Of a stretch of DNA of 38,979 nt, positions 8,079 through 15,597 are shown piece after piece. Below the pieces are notes generated by a model. It saw nothing but the letters and a program-made list of their open reading frames with translations. It did no database searches and had not been told where the DNA came from. This DNA is from JBCBSZ01 sp039185015 (lineage in GTDB: Bacteria; Actinomycetota; Acidimicrobiia; Acidimicrobiales; Poriferisodalaceae). Made by a program: the position numbers and the translations under genes. The stretch lies in the NCBI GenBank assembly GCA_039185015.1, contig JBCDAU010000048.1:1-38979 (forward strand), written 5' to 3'. Within the stretch, counting starts at the first letter, position 1, and each line of letters starts with the position of its first letter.

Positions 8079-9734
8079 CTACTGCGAGGAGCCCTCGGGC
8101 TCGACGGGGATGACGACGATGCCTCCGTCGGGCTCGATGTCGAACCCGGGCGTCTCGGTGCTCGGCGAGGCCTCGGTGGTCGGCGGCGACGGCGTCGTGG
8201 TCGTCGTGGTCGTGGTCGAGGAGACCGGCGGCTCGGTGCTGGGGGGCGGCGCGGCGACCTGCACCGAGATCACGACCGGCGAGAGTCCGCCGTTCACGGT
8301 GATGGTGCCACTCGACGCCCTGGTCCCGGTGGTGACCGTGATCGGCGCGCTCGTCCCGGCCCGGAGCGAGCCGCCGGCGGGCGAGACCCCGAGGCCGACC
8401 GATGGGCTCGCCGACCAGTCCACCGTGTCGGGCCCGACGTTGGAGAGCCGCACGGTGGTGGTGGTCCCCGGGGCGAGGGAGAGCGACGGTGGCGATGCTG
8501 CCAGCTGCCCTCCGCTGGGCTGGGTCGTCGTCGTGGTCGTCGTGGTCGACGTGGTGGTCGTCGGACTGGGCGCCGGAGACGAACCGGTCCGTGGTGGGGT
8601 CGTCGCCGGCGGGGCCGTGGTCGGCGACACCGTCGTCGTGGTGGCCGCGGGCCCGTCGTCGACGACGGCTCCCGGAGGAGTGGTCCCCACCGTGGTCGCG
8701 GGTGGAGGCGTGGTGGTGGTCGCGATCGGCGGCGCGGCCTGGGCCTCGGCGAGCAGGGTCCGCGGCGCGAGCGTCGAGGTGGCCGAGAGCTCGGCGGCGC
8801 CGAGGAAGTCCACGTCGAGGCCGTCCGGTCGACCCTCGCCGTCGCTTCCGCCCAGGGCCAGACCGGCGATCACGATCAGGCCGGCGGCCGCAGCGCCGAC
8901 CAGGATGCCGATGCGCCGGCGCCGCTCGTCGCGCCGGGCCAACCCGACCTCGTCCTCACCGACGGCGACGGCGACGGCGTCCCGGGCCGACGGCTCCCCG
9001 CCGGCAGACGGCGGCCAACCTCGCTGCCAGCCGTCCCGCAGCGGCGGCGGTACGACGCGCACGCCGTCGGCGGCGGCGATCGCCGCAGCGACCACCTCGG
9101 CCGGCGCACCGATCGCCGAGACGGTGACGTCGGCCGGCCGCGGGTCGATCATGCACACCGGGCAGTCGTCGACGTGACGGAGCACGGTGCGCCGGACCTC
9201 GACGTCGAACCGACGACCGTGCGCTGCGATCGCCGAGGCCAGGCCCAGGCAACCCGTCGCGCCTGCGCCCCGCACCAGCTCCAGCGCACCGATCGCCTGC
9301 TCCAACCGTCGCCGCGCCCTGGTCTCGAGCGCCGCGGCGCGAGCCGGCGCGACGCCCATCGCCTGCGCGAGCTCGCGTCCGCCGATGCGGTGGACGACGA
9401 CCAGCTCGACGAGGAACCGATCCCGGGACTCGAGGGAGGCCGCGGCGACCCGGAGATCATCGGACGAGTCGACGGCGGCCGGTGGGTCGCTCAGGAGCCG
9501 GACCCGGGTGATGGCCAGCAGCCAGGCCCGCAACGCGTCCGGCTCGGTCAGCTCGCGCAGACGTCGCCGGGCGGCGGTGAAGACGTCGAGGGTGGCACTG
9601 GCTGCCGACTCGGCGCGTTGCATCGCCGCCGCCGTCCCGTAGACGACGTCGGCGTGTCGCTCGACGATGGCCGCCCAGGCGGCCTCGTCACCCGCGCCCG
9701 CCCGCTCGACGAGCTGGCGGTCCCGCACCTCCAC
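8079..9734 (-). CDS. ECF-like sigma factor fused to zinc finger, membrane helix and outside domain
   Basis: 551 residues, GTG start (a second GTG two codons later is possible). Residues 5-85 match sigma region 2 (QLVERAGAGDEAAWAAIVER ... RAWLLAITRVRLLSD). Residues 97-155 match region 4 with a helix-turn-helix (ELAQAMGVAPARAAALETR). Residues 187-194 give H-x3-C-x2-C (HVDDCPVC), the zinc-finger signature of anti-sigma factors. A basic stop-transfer (RRDERRRR) precedes a transmembrane helix at 274-296. Outside are Thr/Pro-rich linkers (337-405 and 498-525) around an Ig/BACON-like beta domain (410-495). The chain thus carries sigma, anti-sigma-like and sensor parts together. ECF sigma factors with C-terminal extensions are known; the exact build here is unusual. 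It may be released by proteolysis, or act as a membrane-bound regulator. A 54-nt gap follows the GGDEF-EAL gene. Confidence 0.82.
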   Translation of the reverse strand: MEVRDRQLVERAGAGDEAAWAAIVERHADVVYGTAAAMQRAESAASATLDVFTAARRRLRELTEPDALRAWLLAITRVRLLSDPPAAVDSSDDLRVAAASLESRDRFLVELVVVHRIGGRELAQAMGVAPARAAALETRARRRLEQAIGALELVRGAGATGCLGLASAIAAHGRRFDVEVRRTVLRHVDDCPVCMIDPRPADVTVSAIGAPAEVVAAAIAAADGVRVVPPPLRDGWQRGWPPSAGGEPSARDAVAVAVGEDEVGLARRDERRRRIGILVGAAAAGLIVIAGLALGGSDGEGRPDGLDVDFLGAAELSATSTLAPRTLLAEAQAAPPIATTTTPPPATTVGTTPPGAVVDDGPAATTTTVSPTTAPPATTPPRTGSSPAPSPTTTTSTTTTTTTTQPSGGQLAASPPSLSLAPGTTTTVRLSNVGPDTVDWSASPSVGLGVSPAGGSLRAGTSAPITVTTGTRASSGTITVNGGLSPVVISVQVAAPPPSTEPPVSSTTTTTTTTPSPPTTEASPSTETPGFDIEPDGGIVVIPVEPEGSSQ

Positions 9735-9746
9735 ACACTCAGTGTG
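9734..9746. promoter_or_regulatory. Short inverted repeat over the start of the sigma-like gene
   Basis: CACACT (9734-9739) and AGTGTG (9741-9746) form a perfect 6-bp inverted repeat with one central base. It lies directly upstream of, and touching, the GTG start at 9734. It could be an operator or a small hairpin hiding the start codon. It is short, so chance is possible. Confidence 0.3.
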
Positions 9747-9788
9747 GACCCACGAGGGCCCAGCGTGAAGCGCGCCTGGTCACGTCGT

Positions 9789-11900
9789 TCACTCAGCGGC
9801 GGCGTCGACCGACGCACGGACGCTGTCGGCGATGACTCGGGCCGCCTGCGTCGCGTCCATCGGCCGGCCGAGGAGGTACCCCTGGCCGAGCTCGCACCCG
9901 AGGTCACGGGCGAGGCCGAACTGCTCCTCGGTCTCGATGCCCTCGGCGACCACCCGGATGCCGAGCGTTCGGGCCAGGGCGGAGATCGAGAGGATGAACG
10001 CTGCTCGCTGCCGCTGGTCCAACTCGTCGGCCACGAGCAGCTCCCGATCGATCTTCAACACGTCGAGCGGGAGCTGCCGGAGGTAGCCGAGGGAGGCGTT
10101 GCCGGTGCCGTAGTCGTCCACGGCGATCGAGACGCCGAGCCGGCGCAGCTCCGTCAGCGCCGACACCATCGCGTCCGGCTCCCGCATGAGCATCGTCTCG
10201 GTGACCTCGAGCTCCAGCGCCTCGGCGGGGAGATCGGCTTCGGACAGGACGGACCTGACCCCGTCGGCGAACCGTTGATCGAGCAGCTGCCGGATCGACA
10301 CGTTGACGGCCATGGAGACGTGGTCCGCCCCGGTCTCGCCGTGCCACCGCCGCAGCTGGCCCGTCGCCTGGCGGAGCACCCACTGGCCGAGCGCGACGAT
10401 CTGGCCGGATCGCTCCGCGATGGGCACGAACTCCGCCGGCGAGATCCGGCCGCGGCTCGGGTGATCCCACCGAACCAGCGCCTCGAAGCCGACCAGTCGC
10501 CGATCCGCGAGCCGCAGCTTCGGTTGGTAGACGACGGCGAACTCCTCGCACTCCAGGGCACGGGCGAGCTCGGCCTGGATCTCCAGGTTCCGCCGCTTCG
10601 CCCGCTGCATGGACTCGTCGAACGCGACGACGTGACCGACACCGCGCTCCTTGGCCGCATGGAGCGCGAGGTCGGCGTTGACGAGGAACGCTGCGGCATC
10701 GCCGGCCTGAGCCGCGCCGGAGATGCCGACGCTCGCCGTGATGACGTGCGCGGTGCCGTCGAGGTCGATGGGTGTCGCGACTGCCTGCTTCAGCCGAACG
10801 GCGACCGCATCGACGTCGACGTCGGGATCCACGAGGAGGATGCCGAATTCGTCGCCACCGAGCCGGGCGACCCGATCGGTGTCACGGATCTCGCTCGCCA
10901 GTCGGGCGCCGACCGTCCTCAGCACGCGATCCCCGGCCTCGTGGCTGATCGAGTCGTTGATCTCCTTGAACCCATCGAGGTCGACGATGAGCACCGTGCA
11001 CGCCGACCGGTGCTCCCCGTCGAAGCAGGTACGCACCTCCGCCTCGAACCGGTTGCGGTTCGCCAGGCCCGTCATCGGATCGTGGTGGGCGAGGTACTCC
11101 AGGTCGTCCTCGGCGCGGGCCCGGGCGGTGATGTCGTTCAGGACGCAGACCGCACCGCTCCGACCGAGCGCCGGGTCCTCGTACGGGGCGAGCTTCACCG
11201 AGAGCCACCGCTCGACGCCGTCCTGGAGGAGTGGCGTCACCTCCTCGTCCAGCGCGACTCGGCCCGTGATCGCTCGGAGGAGGCGCGAGTCCGTCGGGGT
11301 CAGGTGTGGGAGACCGGGTTCCGGGCGCAGCTGCAGGAGGTCCACGACGCTGCGGCCGGTGAGCGAGCCGGATGCCTCGAGGATGTCGGCGGCGGCGGCG
11401 TTGGCATCGGTCACGATCCCGCCGTCGTCGAGGATCAGCACCCCTTCGAAGAGCGAGCCCAGCACGGCGCGCTGGCGGTGGGACGCGACCAGCAGCGACA
11501 ACTCGGCGGCGCGGTGCGCGGTCAGGTCCCGGAGGACCAGGACGTCGACGGGCGTGCCGGAGGCCGCGATCTGACGGCGGGCGCAGATCTCGATCTGGGT
11601 CGACCCGGACCGCGCTGCGACCTCGACGTCGTGCTCGCCGTCCTCGAGCTCGAGCTCGGCGCGCCATCGGTCCAGCCGCCAGGCATCGCGCGGGTGCACC
11701 AGGTCAGCCAAGGACGCACCGACGACCGCCTCGAGCCGGAAGAGGAGAGGGACGGCGGCGTTGGCGGCGACGATCACCCCGTCGATCACCGCGACGGCCG
11801 CCACGGGAAGGACGCCGATCAGCTCGTGGAGCTCGTCGGGCGCGGCCGACGAGCTCGCCATCGACCGAGCGATGGCGTCGGTCGACTCGGGCTCCGTCAT
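9789..11900 (-). CDS. PAS-PAS-GGDEF-EAL cyclic-di-GMP synthase/phosphodiesterase
   Basis: 703 residues, no membrane segment, so soluble. Two PAS-like sensor domains (residues ~25-130 and ~140-258) lead into a GGDEF domain (~265-425) and an EAL domain (~440-690). The synthase active site G348-G-D-E-F352 is intact, and the product-inhibition site R339-x-x-D342 is present at the correct distance. The EAL domain keeps E473-A-L, the metal-site loop DDYGTGNASLGYL and AEGIETEEQ. Both activities are therefore possible: making cyclic-di-GMP from two GTP and breaking it to pGpG. One usually dominates, and the sequence does not tell which. Its ATG overlaps the stop of the PYP gene as ATGA (11900-11897), so the two are translationally coupled. 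Light sensed by PYP is the likely input. Confidence 0.95.
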   Translation of the reverse strand: MTEPESTDAIARSMASSSAAPDELHELIGVLPVAAVAVIDGVIVAANAAVPLLFRLEAVVGASLADLVHPRDAWRLDRWRAELELEDGEHDVEVAARSGSTQIEICARRQIAASGTPVDVLVLRDLTAHRAAELSLLVASHRQRAVLGSLFEGVLILDDGGIVTDANAAAADILEASGSLTGRSVVDLLQLRPEPGLPHLTPTDSRLLRAITGRVALDEEVTPLLQDGVERWLSVKLAPYEDPALGRSGAVCVLNDITARARAEDDLEYLAHHDPMTGLANRNRFEAEVRTCFDGEHRSACTVLIVDLDGFKEINDSISHEAGDRVLRTVGARLASEIRDTDRVARLGGDEFGILLVDPDVDVDAVAVRLKQAVATPIDLDGTAHVITASVGISGAAQAGDAAAFLVNADLALHAAKERGVGHVVAFDESMQRAKRRNLEIQAELARALECEEFAVVYQPKLRLADRRLVGFEALVRWDHPSRGRISPAEFVPIAERSGQIVALGQWVLRQATGQLRRWHGETGADHVSMAVNVSIRQLLDQRFADGVRSVLSEADLPAEALELEVTETMLMREPDAMVSALTELRRLGVSIAVDDYGTGNASLGYLRQLPLDVLKIDRELLVADELDQRQRAAFILSISALARTLGIRVVAEGIETEEQFGLARDLGCELGQGYLLGRPMDATQAARVIADSVRASVDAAAE

Positions 11901-12424
11901 GTGACGCCGCGGAGCTCACCCAGCGGCTGGACGAGGATCCAGTTCGAGTTGCCGCTGCGATGCAGATGGATCCGCACCTCGGTGGGGTCGAGGCGATACG
12001 TGAAGGTGAAGTCGAACAGCAGGTCCATGCGGCGCTCGTGGATGCCCCGGTCGAAGGGCCCGCGGAACATCTCGTTGTTCGTGCACGGAGCGATCTGCTT
12101 GAAGAAGTGCTTGCCGATCACGTCGGCGGGGTCGAGTCCGGCGATCTCCGACTCCCGGCGGTTGTACGACACGACGACGCCGACGTCGTCGAGTCGGATC
12201 GCGCCGAAGGGCAGGGCATCGAGCTCGGGGGCGGTCATCTCGTCCAACCGGTGCAGGAGGTCGCTGGCGACGAAGCTCGGCTCGTTCCGAGCCCGCTCGG
12301 TGCCGAGCTCCCATGCGACGTCAGTGATCGATGCAGCCACCAGGGCGCTCGTCGACCGCCTGCCACCCGAGTGAAGGACTCCGGGAGCAGGAGCCGCTCG
12401 CGAAGAAATTCTGTGCTGGTGCAT
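11897..12424 (-). CDS. pyp: Photoactive yellow protein (PYP) homologue
   Basis: 175 residues from the ATG at 12424. A GTG at 12340 (147 residues) is an alternative; both keep the whole PYP N-terminal cap. From memory of the Halorhodospira halophila PYP sequence, the C-terminal ~125 residues line up almost without gaps. Conserved elements: LPFGAIRLDD (LAFGAIQLDG in PYP); the Tyr and Glu that bind the chromophore phenolate (Tyr42 and Glu46 in PYP; codons at 12166-12164 and 12154-12152); FFKQIAPCT holding the Cys that carries p-coumaric acid (Cys69; codon 12085-12083); and FDFTFTYRL. Differences: Thr50->Ala, Arg52->Leu, Tyr94->Phe, Met100->Leu, residues known to tune colour and photocycle speed. 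PYP is a blue-light sensor. Genes for making and activating coumarate (tyrosine ammonia-lyase, pCL) are not in this window. The stop overlaps the next gene by 4 nt. Confidence 0.9.
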   Translation of the reverse strand: MHQHRISSRAAPAPGVLHSGGRRSTSALVAASITDVAWELGTERARNEPSFVASDLLHRLDEMTAPELDALPFGAIRLDDVGVVVSYNRRESEIAGLDPADVIGKHFFKQIAPCTNNEMFRGPFDRGIHERRMDLLFDFTFTYRLDPTEVRIHLHRSGNSNWILVQPLGELRGVT

Positions 12425-12482
12425 CCGCTCACGGAGCTCCCCACGTAAAGGGGGAGAATCCACCCCCAGGAGGAGATCCCAG

Positions 12483-13295
12483 ATGAAGCGCATGATCGCT
12501 CTCGTCGCTGCCGTCGTCATGGCGGCCGTGTTCGCCGCTCCGGCGGGCGCACAGGACAACAGCGACGTCTACGTCCTGCACGGCATCCCCGGCGTGACCG
12601 TCGACGTGTACGTCAACGGTGACCTGACGCTCGAGGACTTCGAGCCGATGGACGTGGCCGGCCCGCTGTCGCTGCCGGCCGGCAACTACGACATCCAGAT
12701 CTTCGCGGCCGACGCCGATCCGGCTGCGGACGACGCCGTCATCGACGTCAGCCCGGCCGTGCCCGGCGGCGAGAGCGTGAGCGTCATCGCCCACCTGGCC
12801 GAGGACGGCACCCCGACCCTGTCGGCGTTCGTCAACGACCTCTCGGCGCTCGACGCCGGTGAGGGTCGCGTCTCCATCCGCCACACCGCCGCCGCCCCCG
12901 CCGTCGACATCGTCGCCGGTGGTGCCGCCGTCGACGGGCTGACCAACATCGCCAACGGCTCCGAGGGCGTCGTGGTCCTCCCGGCCGACGACTACCCGAC
13001 GGGCATCGCCGCCGCCGGCACCACCGACGTCCTCTTCGACGCCCCGGTGACCGCCGCCGCCGGCCAGAACACCATCGTCTACGCCGTCGGCGACCTCGCC
13101 GGTGGCAGCTTCGGCCTCATGGCACAGGTGCTCGACGCCGAGGCCGGCGAGCCGACCGGCGTCCCGGCCGGCAACTCGGGTCTTCTCGCCGAGGACGGCA
13201 GCTCGACCAACGTCGTGCTCGTCGGTGGCCTCCTGGCCGCCGCCGCCCTCGCCCTGGGCGTCCCGGCGCTCCGCGTCGCCCGCACCCGCGGCTGA
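12483..13295 (+). CDS. Secreted DUF4397-domain protein, membrane- or wall-anchored
   Basis: 270 residues with a textbook AGGAGG ribosome site (12468-12473). Signal peptide residues 1-23 (MKRMIALVAAVVMAAVFAAP, cut after AGA). Then two DUF4397 units of about 100 residues with the marker phrases VLHGIPGVTVDVYVNG, LPAGNYDIQIF, HTAAAPAVDIVAGG and LPADDYPTGI. DUF4397 is an extracellular beta-sandwich of unknown role. The C-terminus has a GNSGLLAEDGSS spacer, one hydrophobic helix (VVLVGGLLAAAALALGV) and a basic end (RVARTRG). That is the shape of a sortase signal but without LPXTG. The sortase gene follows 41 nt downstream, so this protein is a likely substrate. It diverges from the PYP gene with a 58-nt gap. 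Confidence 0.88.
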   Translation: MKRMIALVAAVVMAAVFAAPAGAQDNSDVYVLHGIPGVTVDVYVNGDLTLEDFEPMDVAGPLSLPAGNYDIQIFAADADPAADDAVIDVSPAVPGGESVSVIAHLAEDGTPTLSAFVNDLSALDAGEGRVSIRHTAAAPAVDIVAGGAAVDGLTNIANGSEGVVVLPADDYPTGIAAAGTTDVLFDAPVTAAAGQNTIVYAVGDLAGGSFGLMAQVLDAEAGEPTGVPAGNSGLLAEDGSSTNVVLVGGLLAAAALALGVPALRVARTRG

Positions 13296-13336
13296 CGCAC
13301 CATCATCACCACGTGATCTCGAGGACGAGCGATCCG

Positions 13337-14038
13337 ATGCCCAACACCCCTCTCCGTTCGGTGAGGTGGGCACGGACGCTCGTCCTCGTCGCGTGTCTGC
13401 TCGTCCTTGCCGCCTGCGGCTCCGGAGACGAGTCCACCGGAGCGGTCTCACCCGCTCCCACGACGACGGTGACCGAGGCGACGACCACCACCGTGGCGCC
13501 GACCACCACCGCCGTCGACGAGACCCCGCTGCGGCCCCCGGTCCCGGACGTGCCCCGCAGCGACGGTCGCTTCTCCTCGGTCCTCGGCGAGGATCGCCCC
13601 GCCGTGCCCGTGTCGGTGCGGATCGGCAACCTCGAGATCGATGCCCCGGTCGTCCCGGTCGGCGTCGAACCCGACGGCCTGATGGAGATCCCCGGCGCCT
13701 CCGAGGTCGGCTGGTACCGCTTCGGCTCGACCGCCGGCGAGGCCGGATCCACGGTGCTCGCCGCCCACGTCGACTTCAACGGTCGGGAGGGCGTGTTCTT
13801 CGAGCTCCGCGACCTCGAGGTCGGCGCGATCGTCGAGGTCGAGCTCGATGACGAGACCACCCGTCGGTACGAGGTGATCGACAGCACCACCTACCTCAAG
13901 GAGGTACTCCCGCTCGACGACGTCTTCCGGCGCTCGGGAGACGAGGTGCTGACCCTCATCACCTGCGGTGGCGCCTTCGACTCCGTCGAGCGGTCCTACG
14001 AGGACAACGTGGTCGTCCTCGCCGTGCCGATCGACTGA
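13337..14038 (+). CDS. Class F-like sortase with lipoprotein signal
   Basis: 233 residues from the ATG at 13337, chosen over the GTG at 13313 because GAGGA lies upstream and a clean signal follows. Residues 10-27 are hydrophobic and end in a lipobox-like LVLAAC, so the enzyme may be lipid-anchored outside the membrane. After a Thr/Pro linker, the sortase fold shows IGNLEIDAPVVPVG, LAAHVDF (catalytic His) and LTLITCGGAFD (catalytic Cys). The C-terminal part reads RSYEDNVVVLA; the catalytic Arg is most often expected near this strand, and here an Arg lies three residues before the D-N pair. Sortases cleave a C-terminal signal and attach the protein to the envelope. Probable targets are the adjacent DUF4397 protein and the LPRTG protein at 4559-5413. 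Confidence 0.88.
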   Translation: MPNTPLRSVRWARTLVLVACLLVLAACGSGDESTGAVSPAPTTTVTEATTTTVAPTTTAVDETPLRPPVPDVPRSDGRFSSVLGEDRPAVPVSVRIGNLEIDAPVVPVGVEPDGLMEIPGASEVGWYRFGSTAGEAGSTVLAAHVDFNGREGVFFELRDLEVGAIVEVELDDETTRRYEVIDSTTYLKEVLPLDDVFRRSGDEVLTLITCGGAFDSVERSYEDNVVVLAVPID

Positions 14039-14075
14039 CCGACCCCTCACCCGGGCAGCGACCCCAGAGCCCCGC

Positions 14076-14831
14076 TCACCCGCGATCCTGCTTCTGGCGA
14101 CGACTGCCGCCGTGCCAGTCCTCCTCCTTGCCGACGTCACCCTCCTCGACACCGAGCGCACGGAGCTGGGGTAGCTCGCGAAGGCTGCGCTTGAGCTCGG
14201 CGAACCCCGGGAACGTCGCCAGGTGGATGACCGAGTCCCACAGCGCGACCGCCTCGTCGTCGGACGGCAACCGGCTGATGACGGGCCCGAAGAACGATGG
14301 CCCCTCGGGCGGCCGAAACGAGATGATCGGCGTGCCGACGTCCTTCCCGGTCCGCGAGAGCGCCTCGTCGGTCTCGGCGGTGATCTCGGCATCCCACGAG
14401 GTGTCGTCGAGCGCGGCCAGGTGGTGCTCGGGCAGGTCGAGCTCGCCGAGGATCTGTCCCACGGCCTCGGGGGTGCCGAGCCGCTCACGCCCGGGACCGC
14501 CCTGCGCGGGCGGATCGACGTCGAAGACGCTCGACCCCATCGCCTCATAGAGCGGCGCCATCACCTCACGGCCCTGCTCGGCGCGCACCGAGGCGGCGAC
14601 GCGGAGCATGCGGAGGCCTGCGGTGTGGCCGTGCTCGTACTCGGGCGGGAAGTGGGCGTCGTAGTCGACGTCGCGGTTGATGATCCGCAGCGAGATGAAG
14701 CGCCAGTCCACCGTGTAGTCGCGCTGCGCCTGCACCTGCCTGACCCACCGAGAGGTCATCCAGGCGAAGGGACAGACCGGGTCCCAGTAGAAGTGGAGGT
14801 CGGCGTCGATCGGTTCGACGGAAGCGCTCAT
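14076..14831 (-). CDS. DsbA-fold protein, Rv2466c (mycothiol-dependent nitroreductase) family
   Basis: 251 residues from the ATG at 14831, whose ATGA overlaps the stop of the nitroreductase gene upstream. The thioredoxin-fold N-terminus reads FYWDPVCPFAWMTSRWV; the C-terminal part reads DVGTPIISF, FFGPVISRLPSDDEAVALWD and FPGFAELKRSLRELPQL. These match Mycobacterium tuberculosis Rv2466c, which uses mycothiol to reduce nitro compounds. In Rv2466c the active site is CPWC; here it is CPFA, so the second Cys is absent. That leaves a one-cysteine mechanism with mycothiol as partner, or a changed role. The Pro of the cis-Pro loop (GTP) is present. The C-terminal end is unusually polar (GGSRRQKQDRG). 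Confidence 0.87.
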   Translation of the reverse strand: MSASVEPIDADLHFYWDPVCPFAWMTSRWVRQVQAQRDYTVDWRFISLRIINRDVDYDAHFPPEYEHGHTAGLRMLRVAASVRAEQGREVMAPLYEAMGSSVFDVDPPAQGGPGRERLGTPEAVGQILGELDLPEHHLAALDDTSWDAEITAETDEALSRTGKDVGTPIISFRPPEGPSFFGPVISRLPSDDEAVALWDSVIHLATFPGFAELKRSLRELPQLRALGVEEGDVGKEEDWHGGSRRQKQDRG

Positions 14832-15481
14832 GCCACGAACCTCGCCCACTCGTCGAGCGGCATGCGCTCGCTCTCGAGACCGTTGACCGCTGCGTCATCG
14901 TCGCGGTAGCCGATCGCCATCCCGCAGAAGATCCCCTCGTTGTCGGGAGCGCCGACGAACTCGCTGACCGCGTTGCCGTACATCGCCCACGCCTCCTGTG
15001 GGCAGGTGTCGAGCCCGGCCTCGACGGCGAGGAGCATGAAGGTCTGCAGGAACATGCCCAGGTCGGACCACTGCGGCGGCCCCATGACCTCATCGACGAA
15101 GCAGAAGAGCCCGGCCGGGGCATCGAAGAACTGGTAGTTGCGGGCCACATGGCCGAGGCGGCCGGCCTTGTCCTCGCGGGGGATGCCGAGCCGCTCGTAC
15201 ATCGCCTCGCCCAGCGCGAACCGGTTGGTGCGGTACGGCTCGTGCAGTCCCGGTGGGTAGATGTCGTACGCCGGCGCCTCCATCTCGGAGTCTGCGACGT
15301 GCTCCTTGAAGCGCACCATCGCGTCGCCGTTCAGGACGTAGATGCGCCACGGCTGGACGTTGCCGCCGGACGGAGCGCGGGCTGCGGTGGCCAGCAGCCG
15401 GCGGAGCAGGCCGTCGTCGACCGGGTCCGGCCGAAACATGCGGATCGAGCGCCGCTTCGCCACCGCTTCGGACACGTCCAT
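14828..15481 (-). CDS. Nitroreductase family flavoprotein (FMN/NAD(P)H)
   Basis: 217 residues from the ATG at 15481, with a GGGGGAGGG ribosome site; longer frames upstream have no homology. FMN-binding landmarks are the N-terminal KRRSIRMFRPDPV (R10-R-S12), APSGGNVQPWRIYVL (residues 36-50), the SDLGMFLQTFMLLAVEAGLDTCPQ helix region, and GMAIGYRDDDAAVN near the end. Family members reduce nitroaromatics, quinones or enones with NAD(P)H. It overlaps by 4 nt the gene for a second, unrelated nitroreductase-type protein (Rv2466c family), which suggests a joint detoxification or redox task. Confidence 0.92.
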   Translation of the reverse strand: MDVSEAVAKRRSIRMFRPDPVDDGLLRRLLATAARAPSGGNVQPWRIYVLNGDAMVRFKEHVADSEMEAPAYDIYPPGLHEPYRTNRFALGEAMYERLGIPREDKAGRLGHVARNYQFFDAPAGLFCFVDEVMGPPQWSDLGMFLQTFMLLAVEAGLDTCPQEAWAMYGNAVSEFVGAPDNEGIFCGMAIGYRDDDAAVNGLESERMPLDEWARFVA

Positions 15482-15597
15482 TCGGGACCCTCCCCCGTCG
15501 TCGCTTCGTCGTCGGACCGTAACGCCCGGTCGTGGAACCCCACGACCAGCTCGTTTCGTCCGACCTCTCGAACGGCACATCGAGGAGACGACGACCG

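Noticed and set aside
8001..12374. A 1457-codon open frame on the plus strand across the sigma, GGDEF-EAL and PYP genes
   Set aside because: It is the antisense shadow of three well-recognised genes; its translation is Arg/Gly/Asp-rich with no domain, as is common opposite GC-rich genes.
12449..12467. GGGGG...CCCCC hairpin before the DUF4397 gene
   Set aside because: Only five pairs with an 8-nt loop and placed right before the ribosome site; could form but no sign of a riboswitch or attenuator.
12425..12559. Longer N-terminus of the PYP gene (start at 12559)
   Set aside because: It would overlap the start and ribosome site of the divergent DUF4397 gene, and the extra part has no PYP similarity.
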